Of a stretch of DNA of 64,000 nt, positions 23,223 to 35,494 are shown piece by piece. Under the pieces are notes generated by a model. That model was not told the DNA's origin and ran no database searches. It worked only from the letters and a program-made list of their open reading frames with translations. Position 1 is the first letter of the stretch, and each line of letters begins with the position of its first letter. Source of the DNA: Deinandra increscens subsp. villosa (lineage: Eukaryota > Streptophyta > Magnoliopsida > Asterales > Asteraceae); NCBI GenBank assembly GCA_039602395.1, contig JBCNJP010000006.1:56385502-56449501 (forward strand), given 5' to 3'. A program made the translations under genes and the position numbers.

Positions 23223-24414
23223 ATATATTGTTTTCTTTAGTTTTTCTCTATAATTCTACCTAGGAAAATTTTGGGCCATAGATCTTCATTTAATTGAAGA
23301 TCTAATGGCTATGGTTCCTTTTTATCATTCTTATCCAAACTAAACATCTCACAATAACCTCACTCTATATTTTAAAAACCGTATAATATATTTATATAAA
23401 AAATCAAAAATATATTACTAATTTGTTTAATACATAATATGAAACTACTTTATATTTTGTCTGGATTTACAATATTAACAACATAGGGGTCTACGTGGTC
23501 TACATTGAATACGAGATTATGAAAAAAAATTGATAATCCGATCCAGCCATCGGTTTCCTTCACCGACTCAAATGGCGTAATAAAGATGGTTCATGAGTAA
23601 TCAATCAGATTCTAGTCTTATTCTATTTTTCATAACCCTCTTGAGGGGCATCAAGCATCACCTATCATTCACGTCGTCAGGAGGGGGGGGTGGTGTTCCG
23701 GGCACTATTGATGGTGATGGTGCCCGCTACACATGCACTAAGAGCAGTGTCTTATGCTTGAGCCTTATTGATGTTATTGTTATTTATGTTCTTCATCTAA
23801 TAGATGTGTATGGTTTATAACTTCAGGCAAATCTTATCCTGTTTTGTTATGTCTGTCTGTAAGAGATATACTGTGTCACAATGAATGTACACTTTAAGTA
23901 CCACAAACACATTTTGGGTGCAGTGGTTGCGAATAAAGAGGAACTCCACAATTAAACGTGTTTGAATGAGATCATTCCAGGAGGGTAAAGCGGAAAATAT
24001 TGGCGGTATGACGGATTAGATGTTACTATTGTTGGATATTGTATGTCCAGACCCGAAAACATCGAGAACCCGACCCGATTAAGACCCGTAAGAGTTACAC
24101 TAAAGGCAACGAGAACAAACCCGCTTAATTTGTTAACCGGTGTTTCATGTAAGTTTAGTAATTAATCATGTTTGTTCTCGATTAATAAACGTATTTAATT
24201 ACGCATTTATCTCTGCGATAAAGAGCGGAACAAGACGTTACTTTTAATTCACTAACGTCAATGATGCAATTAATAAATCAGATAAAATTCTTATCTGAGT
24301 TTATTGATTCTCGGGTCTACGACAATTACATTAACAAAAGTACTTTGTTAATTAATCGTAATTAATTGTGGTTCGTTTCAGTAATAGAATGACGAGGGAC
24401 TTAATGCGTAACAA

Positions 24415-24417
<3 letters not shown>
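23223..24417. other. No gene recognised; possible LTR fragment at the right
   Basis: It includes a perfect agatcttcatttaattgaagatct palindrome near 23281-23304 (given as its two halves agatcttcattt and aattgaagatct). From about 24030 the sequence has LTR-like character, but no matching end was found. This DNA continues after the nested insertions at 41568. Confidence 0.3.
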
Positions 24418-24453
<36 letters not shown>

Positions 24454-24848
24454 GAGGGATATAATGAAAACCTCTCCGAGTTTGGAAAACCGTGAAAACC
24501 AAGCTAAAAAATTCGATTTTTGTTCCGATTTTTTTTATGGTGATTCTCTAAGTTAAAAAGACCCCCTTTATGCAAAAAAAAAAAAAAAAAAAAAAAAACG
24601 CCTAGTAAATTTTTTTTTTAAAATATTTTATAACCGAGGTTACATATTTAACAGGGTACTGTTACATATGTAACTTCGGTTATAAAATATTATATTTTTT
24701 ACAAATTTTACTAGGCGTTTTTTTATTTTTTGCATAAAGGGGGTATTTTTAACTTAGAGAATCACCATAAAAAAAATCGGAACAAAATCGAATTTTTTAG
24801 CTTGGTTTTCACGGTTTTCCAAACTCGGGGAGGTTTTCATTTTATCCT
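24418..24848. mobile_element. Palindromic MITE in (TA)n, copy 2, left part (right end at 41529-41567)
   Basis: This is the same family as 5467-5946. A (TA)n tract is followed by ggggagggatataatgaaaa and cctctccgagtttgg, a central gttacatatgtaac palindrome, and a right arm ending ggttttcattttatcct. The last five bases, ATCCT, are the left target duplication of the copia element. The MITE resumes at 41529 with atccttcc and then (TA)n. Removing the copia insertion restores one MITE flanked by (TA)n on both sides. Confidence 0.85.
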
Positions 24849-25315
24849 TGTAGAGGCTAGATTATGAGGCTTGTAATATTAAATAAGTTGGGCTGGGTTT
24901 AGAGGGTTTCATTAGAATTATAGGCTAGTTTGCTATTGTAGTTAGGCTAGTTTATGATTGGGCTTGGGTTTACTATTAGGTTTATGATCAAAAGGGGCCC
25001 AATAGTAAACCCAATGGTGGTCTATATATAGACCACTTGACCTCCTTATTTGAAGTTGCTGATTACGATTCTGAGAGGGCAGCCAAGGTGTTTACGATCC
25101 AAAGTGATTACGATCGTAAACCCAAGAGAAGTGTGTTTACGATTTTCTGAGTTGTACCCGACAAGTTCATCTTGTGTGCAAGTTCAAGTTTTTAACGTTT
25201 ATATCATCGTATTTTCGTGTTTCTTCTCTTCTCTCATCTTGAATCAATCAATCACTTGGATTCCGCACTCGTGATTGATAGAATATCGTGTTTCGAGAGT
25301 TTTTCTGGACCTACA
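24849..25315 (+). repeat. 5' LTR of the gag-only copia element
   Basis: It is 467 bp, with ggtctatatatagaccact (near 25020) as a palindromic TATA region and three tacgat motifs near 25085-25145. Compared with the 3' LTR it differs at about three positions (one t/c near 24898, one t/c near 24918, one a/g near 25053). Confidence 0.92.
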
Positions 25316-25335
25316 ATTGGTATCAGAGCCAAGAA
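25316..25335 (+). promoter_or_regulatory. Copia primer-binding site
   Basis: TTGGTATCAGAGCC begins one or two bases after the LTR end. It is complementary to the 3' end of initiator methionine tRNA, the usual primer of plant copia elements. Confidence 0.9.
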
Positions 25336-25417
25336 ACAAGGGTTTCGAGGTTCTCACGGTATTAGATTCAAGCTTTTTCTGGAAAAGGTTCGAGTTTTTG
25401 AAGGTTCCGAGGCTGTT

Positions 25418-25810
25418 TTCTGCGTTTACGACCAGATCTGCTGCTGATCTAGGTGTTTACGATTGCTTTCTGGGCTGATTTGGGTGTTTACGACTGGTTC
25501 GTTTGAAGATCTTCATCATCTTCGAGTTTATGATTTCAAGAAACGATTTTTATCGTGTTTACGATCCGGAGTTGTGTGTTTACGATTGTACTTTGATCGT
25601 GATCGGTGTCTACGATCTTTTCTGATCGTAATTGGGTGTTTACGATTTTGGTGGGTCGGAATCAGTGTTTACGACTCATTTGGATCGGATACGCTGTTTA
25701 CGATTAAGGGTTATCAAAATCAAGTTTACGACTGAAGGTGTTTACGATCCACAGGTGATTACGATCCACAGGTGATTACGATCGTAAATAGGGTTTACGA
25801 ATGGAAACAG
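25418..25810 (+). repeat. About 15 spaced copies of a gtgtttacga motif in the copia leader
   Basis: The motif (g)tgtttacgat/c recurs roughly every 15 to 40 bases between the LTR and gag, with some gattacgatc variants. The LTR itself has three more copies. The spacing is irregular, so it is not a simple tandem repeat. Whether it is a protein- or RNA-binding array is unknown. Confidence 0.85.
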
Positions 25811-26087
25811 GATTTGCGGCAAAAAGTCAATATTTCACACTTTCACGAAAACGGGCGTTACTTTTGACTCGTTTGGAGTTAGAAGCTCAAATTTGAACAC
25901 GACGTTCGTGACACCGAGCCCCAGATTTACCCCGGACTAATGTCCAGGGGAGCTCGTTTGGACCCCCAAATTCCACTCCGAAGGCCTCCGTTTTTCAGTT
26001 TTAAGTTTCTGACACTATTCTTTGAATAGTGATTTTGCCGATTTTGCCGTTTTTGCTGATTTTTTCAAAATTTTCAGAAGCTACATA

Positions 26088-28043
26088 ATGAGTTCAGTGG
26101 TTGGAGAAAAGAATATGGTTGAGGACATGGATGATTTCGCAGCTGAAGTTGACAATACTGAGATATGCCCCAATCCTACTTGTGCTCGTATAATTCCTGG
26201 ACTTAGGCAAATCTGTAAAAATTTTCAGTCAGAACTGTTTGAGGTAAAATGCGAAAGGAGTTCATTCAAGGGTAGATGGCAAAAGAATGAAGAGAAGGTT
26301 AAAGCTCAGATATTAGACATAGTGAAATATAAGAAACTTGCAACTAAGAACGCTTATTTGTATGACAACGCTAAGTTAGAAATAACTGAGCTTAGTAAGC
26401 AGATAGATGACCTTAAGCATAAAAACAATGAGTTGCAGGTTAAACTTGATATGAATCAAATGAGGAGCAAAAGAATGCTTGATGCTGGAAAGGAATTGTC
26501 ACATGCTGTTGTGACTGGTCAAGTTGGGAAACACACACCTGGATTTGGATCAGAAAAGACTGATAAGGCCTTGGCTGCAAACAACATTATTCCTCCACCA
26601 GTTCCCAGAGACATTATAGGAATACTTCTTAGTGAGGATCAAGTTGAACGAACCAAATCTGATTATAAAGAAGCTGCTCCTCCTATTGATAGTGTCTTGG
26701 TTGGAACTACACCAATGACTCAAGAAGAAATTGACAATGAGACAAAAATGACTTATGGTGAAGGGAGAGTAAAGGATATATCAGATAATGATGTTGAGTG
26801 CCAGAAATATGACAGGTGTCACAACTCTAAGTCTGATGAAGCTGGGATAGAGTTGAAACCATACCCTAAAATTGAAACCCCATGCTTCAAAGTAATTGAC
26901 GAAGTCAAAAGGGAAAAGGTGATCTTGACGACACGGCCTGAGGGAAAGATCTTTATGATATCTGGATCAATGTTTGACCAAGAACCAGATGTAGGATATG
27001 AACTACCATCCTTCTCCTCCAAGTTCAAGGGAATAACTGATGGCATGATAAGTAAAGTTGAAATTGAGAGGCCAAAGATCACCATCAAGCATCCGAGTGT
27101 GAAGCAAACAACTGTGGTGAAGAATGATAAGATGAAAAGTGTGGCTGTGTCTCCCATTTCTTCAGTTGCTTCATGCAGTTGTAAGTGCAGTTGCAACAAT
27201 GGTGCTTCTTCATCAGGAAATCCAGAGAGCACAAAGACGATGAGGACAGGTTCAACACAGGCTTCGAGGATCCAGCAGAAAGTCAAATCTGGAGTTGCAG
27301 ACAAAGCAAAGAAGCAGGCACAAGGCAAACCAGCTCCATATATGCCACCAAAGACAAATGGGTACACGTCTGACTTCTATCTAAAGAAGCAGACTTGCTT
27401 TAATTGTGGCATTGCTGGTCATATTGCTAGAAACTGTCTTTATCGCCCCTATGAACCCTATTTTCCGAAAAGTCAAAGGGTTTCATCTCAGGAGTCTGTA
27501 AAGTCTAAGCCCATGAAGGTGGAAAAACCTAAGGCAATGAAGACTGTTACTCCTAAGGTTAAACCCTCTGATCAACATTGGGACGCTGCCAAAGCTGAAA
27601 GAAAATCTTTAAATCAAAACAACATCTTTCTAAGTTATAAGAATTTTCAGAAAAAGGTGATGAAACCATTTTCAAAGCAATCAAAACTTGAAAAACACAA
27701 AGTTACCCCTCCCAAGGTAACTAAAACTATTTTAAAAAATGAATCTAAAACGAAGAAGGTTGAAATACCTAAAGTCACAACTCAAAAGGTGACTAAAACA
27801 AAAATTGTTTTGAAAAGTGAATCTAAAACGAAGAAGGTTGAAATACCTAAGGTCACATCTCCAAAGGTGACTAAAACAAATGTTAAATCATCTGGAATTT
27901 GGAAACCAAAGGCTAATGCAGCTACAACCGAATCATCCCAACTTCCTGATTTTTCGAAAGGAATGTTTTTAAAAGAAATTTCATTCATTGATTCCTCAGG
28001 AGTACCCAGAAAAACAATGGCCTGGGTACTATTAGCTAACTAA
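26088..28043 (+). CDS. gag: Gag protein of the copia element, 651 residues, with CCHC knuckle
   Basis: I chose the ATG at 26088 (MSSVVGEKNMVEDMDD); the open frame upstream has no ATG. Residues about 60-150 are rich in Lys/Glu/Leu heptads and likely form a coiled coil. A CCHC zinc knuckle, CFNCGIAGHIARNC, lies at about 437-450 and should bind the element's RNA. A Ser/Cys-rich patch (CSCKCSCNNG) precedes it. The C-terminal part is Lys-rich, with a motif of the form KVEIPKVT…PKVTKT repeated two to three times at about 540-600. The frame is uninterrupted, although the element lacks pol. The copia-type capsid function is inferred from the knuckle, position and LTR context. The product would assemble particles and package element RNA in the cytoplasm. 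Confidence 0.8.
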   Translation: MSSVVGEKNMVEDMDDFAAEVDNTEICPNPTCARIIPGLRQICKNFQSELFEVKCERSSFKGRWQKNEEKVKAQILDIVKYKKLATKNAYLYDNAKLEITELSKQIDDLKHKNNELQVKLDMNQMRSKRMLDAGKELSHAVVTGQVGKHTPGFGSEKTDKALAANNIIPPPVPRDIIGILLSEDQVERTKSDYKEAAPPIDSVLVGTTPMTQEEIDNETKMTYGEGRVKDISDNDVECQKYDRCHNSKSDEAGIELKPYPKIETPCFKVIDEVKREKVILTTRPEGKIFMISGSMFDQEPDVGYELPSFSSKFKGITDGMISKVEIERPKITIKHPSVKQTTVVKNDKMKSVAVSPISSVASCSCKCSCNNGASSSGNPESTKTMRTGSTQASRIQQKVKSGVADKAKKQAQGKPAPYMPPKTNGYTSDFYLKKQTCFNCGIAGHIARNCLYRPYEPYFPKSQRVSSQESVKSKPMKVEKPKAMKTVTPKVKPSDQHWDAAKAERKSLNQNNIFLSYKNFQKKVMKPFSKQSKLEKHKVTPPKVTKTILKNESKTKKVEIPKVTTQKVTKTKIVLKSESKTKKVEIPKVTSPKVTKTNVKSSGIWKPKANAATTESSQLPDFSKGMFLKEISFIDSSGVPRKTMAWVLLAN

Positions 28044-28174
28044 TCTCTCACTCTGTGCAGGAAAGATCAAGGAGGATTATCACTAACGTTTTTATTACTA
28101 ATTTGTTTGTTGATAAGTGATTGTTCCAGGCACAGTTTAGGAGACGTATCTTCATGTCATGTCAAGTAACCTAT

Positions 28175-30981
28175 TGTGACGCCCACTCCCAGACTTGACC
28201 CTAGGAGCGGTCACGCATCGGATTTACTCATGAACACAAGGTACAACAGAGATAACTAAAGCAGCGGAAATAAAAAAACTTTTATTCATATGCCAAGTAT
28301 TACATAGTAAGAGAGACAAATACAAAAGAGAAATAAACATCTCCACGCCAGTTTTCAAAAATGTCTTCTCTTGATATCTTGACATAATCTTGATAGTATA
28401 TGCCTCCTAGTTCCTGCTCACATCTCAACCTTCCCTTTTCGATCCGAAGGTCCAGCCTCATCTGACATACATAACTTAACAAGTCAGCTTACGCTGGTGA
28501 GTTCTACGTTTTGAGAAAACTTCACCTTTCGAAGGCACTTAGGTTTGTCAAACACATTTCTGCAATTAGACAATCAAACACAAAGCATATAGCACATATA
28601 TATTCACATATTCTAACCTCGTGAATAGACTAACCTTCTGTTGCTTTGTCATCCTTGTCTCATATTAAATGCTATCTTAGGGAAATAGTGTTTCTATTTG
28701 CTTTACGAACACATCGTGTAGCAATGGTCCCTTTAGTTTTGACACTATATAGCTTTGACGCTATCTGGCTTTGACGCCGCTTAGCTTTGACGCTTGCTGG
28801 CTTTGACGCCGCTTGGTTTTGACACCATTGGGACAACACTATTTAACTTCTTGTTTCAGAAATCCCTTACTTACCAATCTTTCCTCGATTACCATTCTTA
28901 ATCTATTTTACTAGAAACATCGAAATGACAATCTATATTTCCTCTATTCATCATCGTACAATCAATACATATAACAAGCAATTATAACAATTGAGAATAT
29001 TTTCACACAAAATGTTATGTATATCAGCCCAAAACGGTTTAAAGCATTTAAACAATTTAAAAGAGGGCTCATAGAACTCACCTTAGCTTTGCAAAGCTAT
29101 TATTCTGGGGTTAAGTTCTTGTTAATCAGTTTCTTAATGCCTTTAATGTAATGTCCCTATCAAGACATCCTAAATGTTACAAATCACATTTAAGAATTAC
29201 CTCATTATCCAAAACCCAACTTTTTATTGGTTAATACCCTTAATAATCAAAATGACCATTTTGCCCCTTTTACATATTTTGTTATATCTTTATCAATTCT
29301 TTGCTCCTTAACGTTTACAGCTCGTGTTTCCTCATGACCGATCATTTGGCGGAATTACTTTGAGGAATAGTCACGGGGTTTGGAATTTGGTGACGATCGT
29401 TATCGGCCGTGTAGGCGTCATTGACGACCATGAGGCGGAATTACTACAATCGTTGCACCGAGTAATTTAATTATAAATTACCAAAATTTGAACTCATATA
29501 TACTTAATATATATGTAAACATGTTACCATACCAAATTTCAAGTCCCCATTCCTTCCGGATTATTTTATATTAAATATCCATATTCCGAAACCCTAATTA
29601 CCCATTGTTCTCGTTTCTGTAGCAAAACTCATTTTTATACAGAACCATCTTAGGGTATTATCCATTATGATATTTTATAATATCCCTTAAAGCGGCAAAG
29701 CTTAATTCAAAACCGTTTACTCGATTTGGGCAAAACAATGTCGTGAAAACCCTAATCTTGACCCGTTTCCAAAACTCATACCAAACCTTCACCGATTCTA
29801 AAATAAACTTAGGGCTTTCTTAAAACACATCAAATTAGGATTACCTACCAAAATTCAGGTCCTAATTCCCACCCGATCATCCAATTTTACCCAAACAAGC
29901 TCAAGAACCCTAATTTGAGCATAGTTTTAAAAGTCATACTTAGAGATTGATTTAGCCAAAACTGAAAGAGGTTATTTTAGACCTTACCTAATAATGCTTG
30001 ACTGCAGAAATTCGGATCTTAACTCTTCACCGTTTGAGAGAATTGCTCGTTTGAATATTCTGCGTTTTCTAGGGTTTTCTATGGGGTTTTTGAGTGAATT
30101 CCAGCAGATTATGTCGAATTGGGGCTGCTATATATAGCCATTAGAGGCGTCCCATGATCCCAACACGTGTATAGGTGAGTAATCAAGTTAATTTGACGCG
30201 TGGATGGTGATTTGGTGCTCAACAAGGCTGAAAACGTGGCAAAATCGCGACCAAAATCATTTTCTGCACCTGTAGCTGGCTCGCGTATCGCGCCAAGCCT
30301 GCCTAGGGGCTTCGCGATACGCCTGCCATCTTTGGCAGAATGACAGTTTTGGTCCCTGTGGTTTTTATTTGCATTTCAGCCCCCTAACTTCTACCAAACT
30401 GTTATTTTATGCACCGAACTAATATAAAACATGTTTAATAAAGTTTCAAAGGCTCGGAACACTCTCGATTATATACATATACATACGTATATATATTTAT
30501 ATATATATATATATATATATCTTACGATATTTTACGTTCTAGCCCCTCAAACTTTCCAATACTTATCATTTCATGTTATGGGTCACATTAGGATATATTT
30601 TTACTATATCCTAAGCCTTAAATGTTCATAATAGTTATAGATGCGTATAATATCCGTATACGTTGATAACTTTACATAAATTACACTTTTGGCCCTTCTA
30701 CTTTTCCATTAACTATTAACACATGTATGTAACTTTCAATTCACACATATATCATCATGTTATTTGTATAAACATATATTTATCTCATATTTTACTTTCT
30801 TTACCGTTTAACTCATCCGTTTATACAAATTTCATCATTTTGGCCACTAAACACGTATTTCTAACACATGCAATTTATCTAATGCATAGTTTACCATTTT
30901 TATCAATCAAAATTACGTATTGGTAATATAGACACGTATTTACTAAATATATCATGTACCTGTGAAATATGGGGTGTTACA
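28175..30981 (-). repeat. 3' LTR of the gypsy element
   Basis: It is 2807 bp, TGTAACACCCC…GGGCGTCACA on the minus strand. A TATA region (ctatatatagcc, near 30130) and paired GC-rich motifs tcgcgtatcgcg and ttcgcgatacgc (30281-30322) lie on its promoter side. A short series of repeated ctttgacgc motifs occurs at 28740-28825. Confidence 0.93.
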
Positions 30982-31000
30982 ACTCTCTCCCCCTTAAAAG
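30982..31000 (-). promoter_or_regulatory. Polypurine tract of the gypsy element
   Basis: On the minus strand, aagggggagagagt abuts the 3' LTR start TGTAACA. It is the expected primer for plus-strand DNA synthesis. Confidence 0.85.
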
Positions 31001-31021
31001 GGTTTCGTCTTCGAAACATGC

Positions 31022-34000
31022 TTAGCTCGAGAATAACTCGGGATGAGATTCTCTCATTTCATCTTCTCGTTCCCAAGTAGATTCAGAACCTTTTCTGTGC
31101 ATCCACTGCACCCTGACCATCGGAATGGTCTTGTTTCGGAGTTTCTTTTCACTACGATCTAAAATCGCAACTGGCCTTTCCACATATGATAACTTTTCGT
31201 CTACCTCGATTTCATCTAAAGGCACTAGTTCTGATTTATCATATACACACTTTCTTAGATAAGAAACATGGAATGTTGGGTGAATTCCAGACAATTCCTT
31301 AGGTAGATCTAACCGATAGGCAACCTCACCTACACGTTCTATAATCTTAAAAGGTCCTACATACCTTGGGCCTAACTTGCCTCTTTTACGAAACCGAATG
31401 ATACCTTTCCAAGGAGAAACTTTTAGTAACACAAAGTCTCCAACTTGGAATTCAATTGGCCTTCTCCTCTTATCCGCATATGACTTTTGTCGATCTTGTG
31501 CCGCCTTTAATCGTTCCTTGACCACATCAAGATCTCGAGCCATATTTTCGACTACTTCTTTACTTCCTATTTCTCGTTGGCCAACTTCACCCCAACATAC
31601 TGGAGTTCGACACTTTCTACCATACAACATCTCATAAGGAGGCATGCCAATACTAGCATGATAACTGTTGTTGTAGGAGAATTCTGCTAGTGGTAGGTGA
31701 CTATCCCAACTTCCTCCAAAGTCTATTATGCAAGCATGCAACATATCTTCCAAAGTTTGTATCGTTCTCTCACTTTATCCATCCGTCTGAGGATGATATG
31801 CTGTGCTAATATGTAATCTCGATCCCATATTCTTATGGAATTTCCTTCAAAATCGCGAAGTGAACCGAGTGTCTCTGTCGGAGACTATAGACACTGGCAC
31901 CCCGTGTTTAGAGATGATCTCCTTAATGAACAAACTAGCTAACTCTTCAGAAGAAATCGCCTCATGAATAGGCAGAAAGTGAGCACTCTTGGTTAGCCTG
32001 TCCACAATCACCCAGATGGTGTCATAACCTTTAGCTGTGCGAGGTAGCTTAGTTATGAAGTCCATCGTGATATGTTCCCACTTCCATTCAGGAATCTTCA
32101 AAGGTTGAAGCTTTCCATAAGGCTTTTGATGCTCAGCTTTAACCTTTGCGCAAGTCAAACACCTATTCACATATTGCATAACATTAAACTTCATACCTGG
32201 CCACCAATAGTTTCGTTTTAAGTCTTGGTACATCTTGGTTGCACCAGGATAAATTGAATAGCGTGACTTATGAGCTTCATCTAAGATCTTACTGCGAATC
32301 TCACCTAAAAGCGGTACCCACATTCGACCGTACCTAGTTTTAATTCCAAACTCGTTTTCTTCCAAGCTTCCTGCTTGGCCGACCATTCTTTCTTTCTTAA
32401 TATTTTCATCCTCAAGGGCTTCATATTGGTCCTTACGAAGTTGGATAAGAAAGTCAGGAGTGATTACTAACTTATATGATTTCACCCGAAAAGAAGGAAG
32501 ATTCTCCTTTCTGCTTAGAGCATCAGCCACTACGTTGGCTTTACCCGGATGATACATAATCTCACAATCATAATCTTTTATCAACTCTAACCATCTACGC
32601 TGCCTCATGTTAAGATCTTTTTGTTCAAAGAAATATTTTAAGCTCTTATGGTCAGTGTAGATAGTACACTTAACTCCGTACAAATAGTGCCTCCATATTT
32701 TGAGTGCAAACACAACGGCCGCCAACTCTAAGTCGTGAGTTGGATAGTTTGTCTCATGAGGTTTTAGTTGCCTTGATGCGTATGCAATGACCTTACCCCG
32801 CTGCATGAAAACACAACCTAAGCCTTGATAAGAAGCATCAGAGTACACTACTAAATCATCAGACCCATCCGGTAAGGATAATACCGGTGCCTGAGTCAAT
32901 CTGGCTTTTAACTCCTCAAACGCACTCTGCTGACTAGGTCCCCATAAGAACTTAGTGTTCTTCTTGGTTAGCTTAGTCAGCGGTGTTGCAATCCTCAAAA
33001 AATTTTGAATAAATCTACGATAATAGCCAGCAAGTCCTAAGAAACTACGAATCTCTGAAGGCGTCTTAGGTGGCTTCCAACTCATTATCGTCTCAATCTT
33101 TGCTGGATCTACAAGGATGCCATCCGCGTTTATCACATGACCAAGGAACTGGACTTCCTTAAGCCAAAACGCACATTTTGAAAACTTGGCATATAACTTT
33201 TCCTTCCTTAAGGTCTCTAGAACCTCTTTTAAATGCATCGCGTGATCCTGCTCATTCCTGGAATAAATTAAAATGTCATCTATGAACACAATTACGAATC
33301 GGTCCAACATAGGTCGACACACTCTATTCATGAGGTCCATGAAAGCTGCAGGGGCATTGGTCAACCCAAATGACATTACCAGAAATTCATAATGACCATA
33401 ACGTGTGCGAAAAGCTGTCTTTTCGATATCTTCATCCCTAATCTTAAGCTGATGATACCCTGACCTCAGATCTATCTTAGAGAACCAACTCGCTCCTTGT
33501 AGCTGGTCGAACAAATCATCGATCCTAGGCAAAGGATATTTATTCTTAATGGTTAGCTTATTTAGATCCCTATAGTCGATGCACATTCTCATGCTTCCAT
33601 CCTTCTTTTTGACAAAAAGAACTGGAGCACCCCAAGGTGAGATGCTTGGCCTTATAAACCCTTTGTCAAGCAAGTCTTCCAATTGTGACATCAACTCTTT
33701 CATCTCTGATGGAGCTAACCTATAAGGTGACTTTGCTACGGGTTGGGCTCCTGGCACTAAGTCGATCCTAAACTTTATCTCTCGATCAGGAAGAATGCCG
33801 GGTAGTTCTTCTGGAAACACGTCTGGAAATTGGCATACTACCGGCACATCTTTTAGCTCCTTAGTCTTCACCCTCGAATCGATAGCATAAGCAAGGTACG
33901 CCTTGCATCCTCGTCTTATGAACTTCTGTGCCTTGATCATTGAAATGATCTCTACTGTTGAGCTATCACGATCCCCATAAATGGATATGATTTGCCCAGT

Positions 34001-35494
34001 TGGCGTTCGAAGTTGAACCTTCTTTTGGTTACAGATAATTTGTGCATCGTTCTCTGCAAGCCAATCCATTCCTAACACAACATCAAAACCTCCTAACGCC
34101 ATAGGAAACAACTTAATAGGTAGTTTACACCCTTCTAACTCTATTAGGCAGTTATCTACTACCTCAGTAATCCTAACACTTTTCCCTGAGGCAATTTCGA
34201 CCTCGAATGGTCTATTAGCCTTAACAGTTGGTCTATCAATTAACACACAGAATTCATGCGAAACAAAACTCCTACTAGCACCATAGTCAAATAACACAGA
34301 AGCAGGCACATTATTAACGAGAAACGTACCTGAAACTACATCGGGTGTTATCTTGGCTTCGGTGGTAGTCAGGGTATAAGCTCTACCCTTTGCCTTTGGA
34401 GCCTCTTTCGCCTTTGGTGGTTCTGAATTCTTAACCAACTTGGGGCAGTTTGTCCTGATATGATCGGGACTTCCACACTCGAAACACTTCCTTGGATCAG
34501 GACAACGATTGGCAAAGTGACCTTCCTTCCCGCACTTATAACAGCCAGTTGTCATTGTCCTACACTCTCCATAGTGATTCTTATTACACTTGTTACACAA
34601 GGGCTTGCTGCCCTTTGATCCATTCTTTTGCTTTTTACGATGACCCCTGTCATTCCTCCTTGAACCTTCAGCCGTCACTGTCCACTTTCTCTTAGACTCT
34701 TCTGGTCTACCTCCTGCTCCGAACATCTCACTATAGAGATTGGAGCTTAGATTCACCGTTGCCTTGAACGTTCTAGGCTCAATAGCCTTAATGAATTCCC
34801 TAACTCGGCCAGGGAGGCCTTGGACGTATCGTTTCACCCTTTGAGCTTCAGGAGTGACTAACGCAGGCAACAATCTTGCCATAGCATTGAACTTGGACGT
34901 ATATTCTCGATGCGTCATGTTTCCAGCTTCGAGCAACAAGAAGTCCTTCTCCAACTGATCCAGCTCTCCCCTAGGGCAGAAATCTTCGAGGACTAACTTT
35001 TTCAAGTCGTCCCACTTCATTGCAGCGATAGCTGCACTCCCTTCAGTCTGCTTAACCATTCCCCACCAGTGCAATGCTTCAGATACAAACGAGTGAGCAG
35101 CGTACTTCACTGCTTGATCTTCTCTGCACTCACTAATCTCAATAACTGCTTCCATCTCATGAATCCATTCGAAGGTAGCTATTGCGTCCTTCTTGCCATC
35201 ATACAAAGGGGGTTTACAACCACTGAATGTCTTGAAAGAACATCCTCTACCTCCTTGCCCTTCCTCCATATCCTCTGGATCATTCCTATTCCCGTTTTTA
35301 TTTCCTCCACCTCCCGTCCCGTTAGTTCCACCAACGCCTCTTTGGACTTGGGATATTGCTTGCGCGATAATAGCCGCTACTTGTTCGCTGGTGAACGTAT
35401 TAGCTTCGATGTTAGCTTCGGGCTCAGGATTTGCTCGCGTGATTCTCCTAACTATTCTACCGTCGTTGTCATTTCCACGACTTCCTCTAGCCAT
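31022..35494 (-). pseudogene. gag-pol: Gypsy gag-pol polyprotein with chromodomain, two in-frame stops
   Basis: It starts at ATG 35494 (MARGSRGNDNDG). The order is Gag capsid, zinc knuckles (CYKCGKEGHFANRC, CFECGSPDHIRTNC; about residues 315-350), protease (about 400), reverse transcriptase (FIDDILIYS at about 735), RNase H (SDASYQGLG, about 875), integrase and a C-terminal chromodomain (VERPVAILDRSEKKLRNK…WEREDEMRE), which targets integration to modified histones. Stops at 31847-31849 (TGA) and 31775-31777 (TAA) lie in one unbroken frame and separate the third integrase acidic residue from the first two. The protease active-site triplet reads DYG where the family has D-S/T-G, and an integrase zinc-ligand position reads Tyr (codon 32249-32251). 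The copy therefore probably cannot support its own transposition. Total length without the stops would be about 1490 residues, normal for Tekay. Confidence 0.93.

Noticed and set aside
26819..27367. 182-codon antisense frame
   Set aside because: It is the shadow of the copia gag gene and has no features of its own.
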